Assembly: GCA_017454075.1 (NCBI GenBank)
Contig: JAFTDQ010000056.1
Coordinates: 1-32,680, forward strand
Source: Clostridia bacterium
GTDB taxonomy: Bacteria > Bacillota_A > Clostridia > Oscillospirales > CAG-272
Direction: 5' to 3'
Length of the DNA stretch: 32,680 bases
The position numbers and the translations under genes are program-made. Shown here in pieces: positions 32,654 through 32,680 of the stretch (position 1 is its first letter; every line of letters begins with the position of its first letter). Under the pieces are notes generated by a model. That model had not been told where the DNA came from, searched no databases, and saw only the letters and a program-made list of their open reading frames with translations.

Positions 32654-32680
32654 AAAAACAATGACGTGAAATAACGATCA

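Overview
The window is about 32.7 kb of a moderately GC-rich chromosome that reads like an uncultured gut-type member of the Clostridia (Bacillota). Reasons: Shine-Dalgarno sites of the AGGAGG type, near-consensus sigma-A promoters (TTGACA / 17 bp / TATAAT), the large single-chain clostridial PurL, a split PurH (separate PurO-like IMP cyclohydrolase plus AICAR transformylase), a FeoA-FeoA-FeoB operon with a Cys-rich FeoB partner, and lipoproteins carrying clostridial-style Cys/His repeats. No rRNA, tRNA or CRISPR array was seen. Family names come from motif recognition; no database search was possible.

Region by region. 1-9456: the 3' part of a de novo purine operon, purF (partial)-purM-purN-purO-like-AICARFT-purD-purL, tightly packed and closed by a strong terminator. 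9475-11640: a more AT-rich block on the minus strand with a small serine recombinase, a VanZ-like membrane protein and an anchored FxLYD-like protein. It is bounded by two exact 35-bp copies of the purL terminator, which suggests insertion or duplication. 11700-15128: an iron(II) uptake operon feoA-feoA-feoB-(FeoB-associated protein), with a dyad operator inside the promoter spacer. 15138-19629 (minus): a galactoside-type operon of GPH transporter, GH36 alpha-galactosidase and an unassigned GT-B-like protein.

19905-22470: a secreted Big_2/ricin/metzincin-like protein whose HExxH motif reads YExxH, followed by a small lipoprotein and a coding remnant. 22506-24755 (minus): a glycerophosphodiester phosphodiesterase and a Cys/His-repeat lipoprotein with an SGNH/sialate-esterase domain. 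24860-26418: gpmA, broken by a one-base frameshift, and prmC. 26442-31063: an operon of six mostly uncharacterised genes behind a promoter with a perfect 18-bp palindrome. 31070-32515: a sigma-region-4-like regulator facing an XRE/ImmA pair, with two similar promoters pointing at each other.

The features most worth a second look are the gpmA frameshift with a TAATG stop/start, the mutated zinc-binding motif and base-composition break in the secreted protease, the 35-bp repeats bracketing the recombinase block, a promoter that runs straight into a terminator, two 18-bp operator-like dyads sharing the core GCCGCGGC, and the face-to-face promoters of the XRE/ImmA locus.
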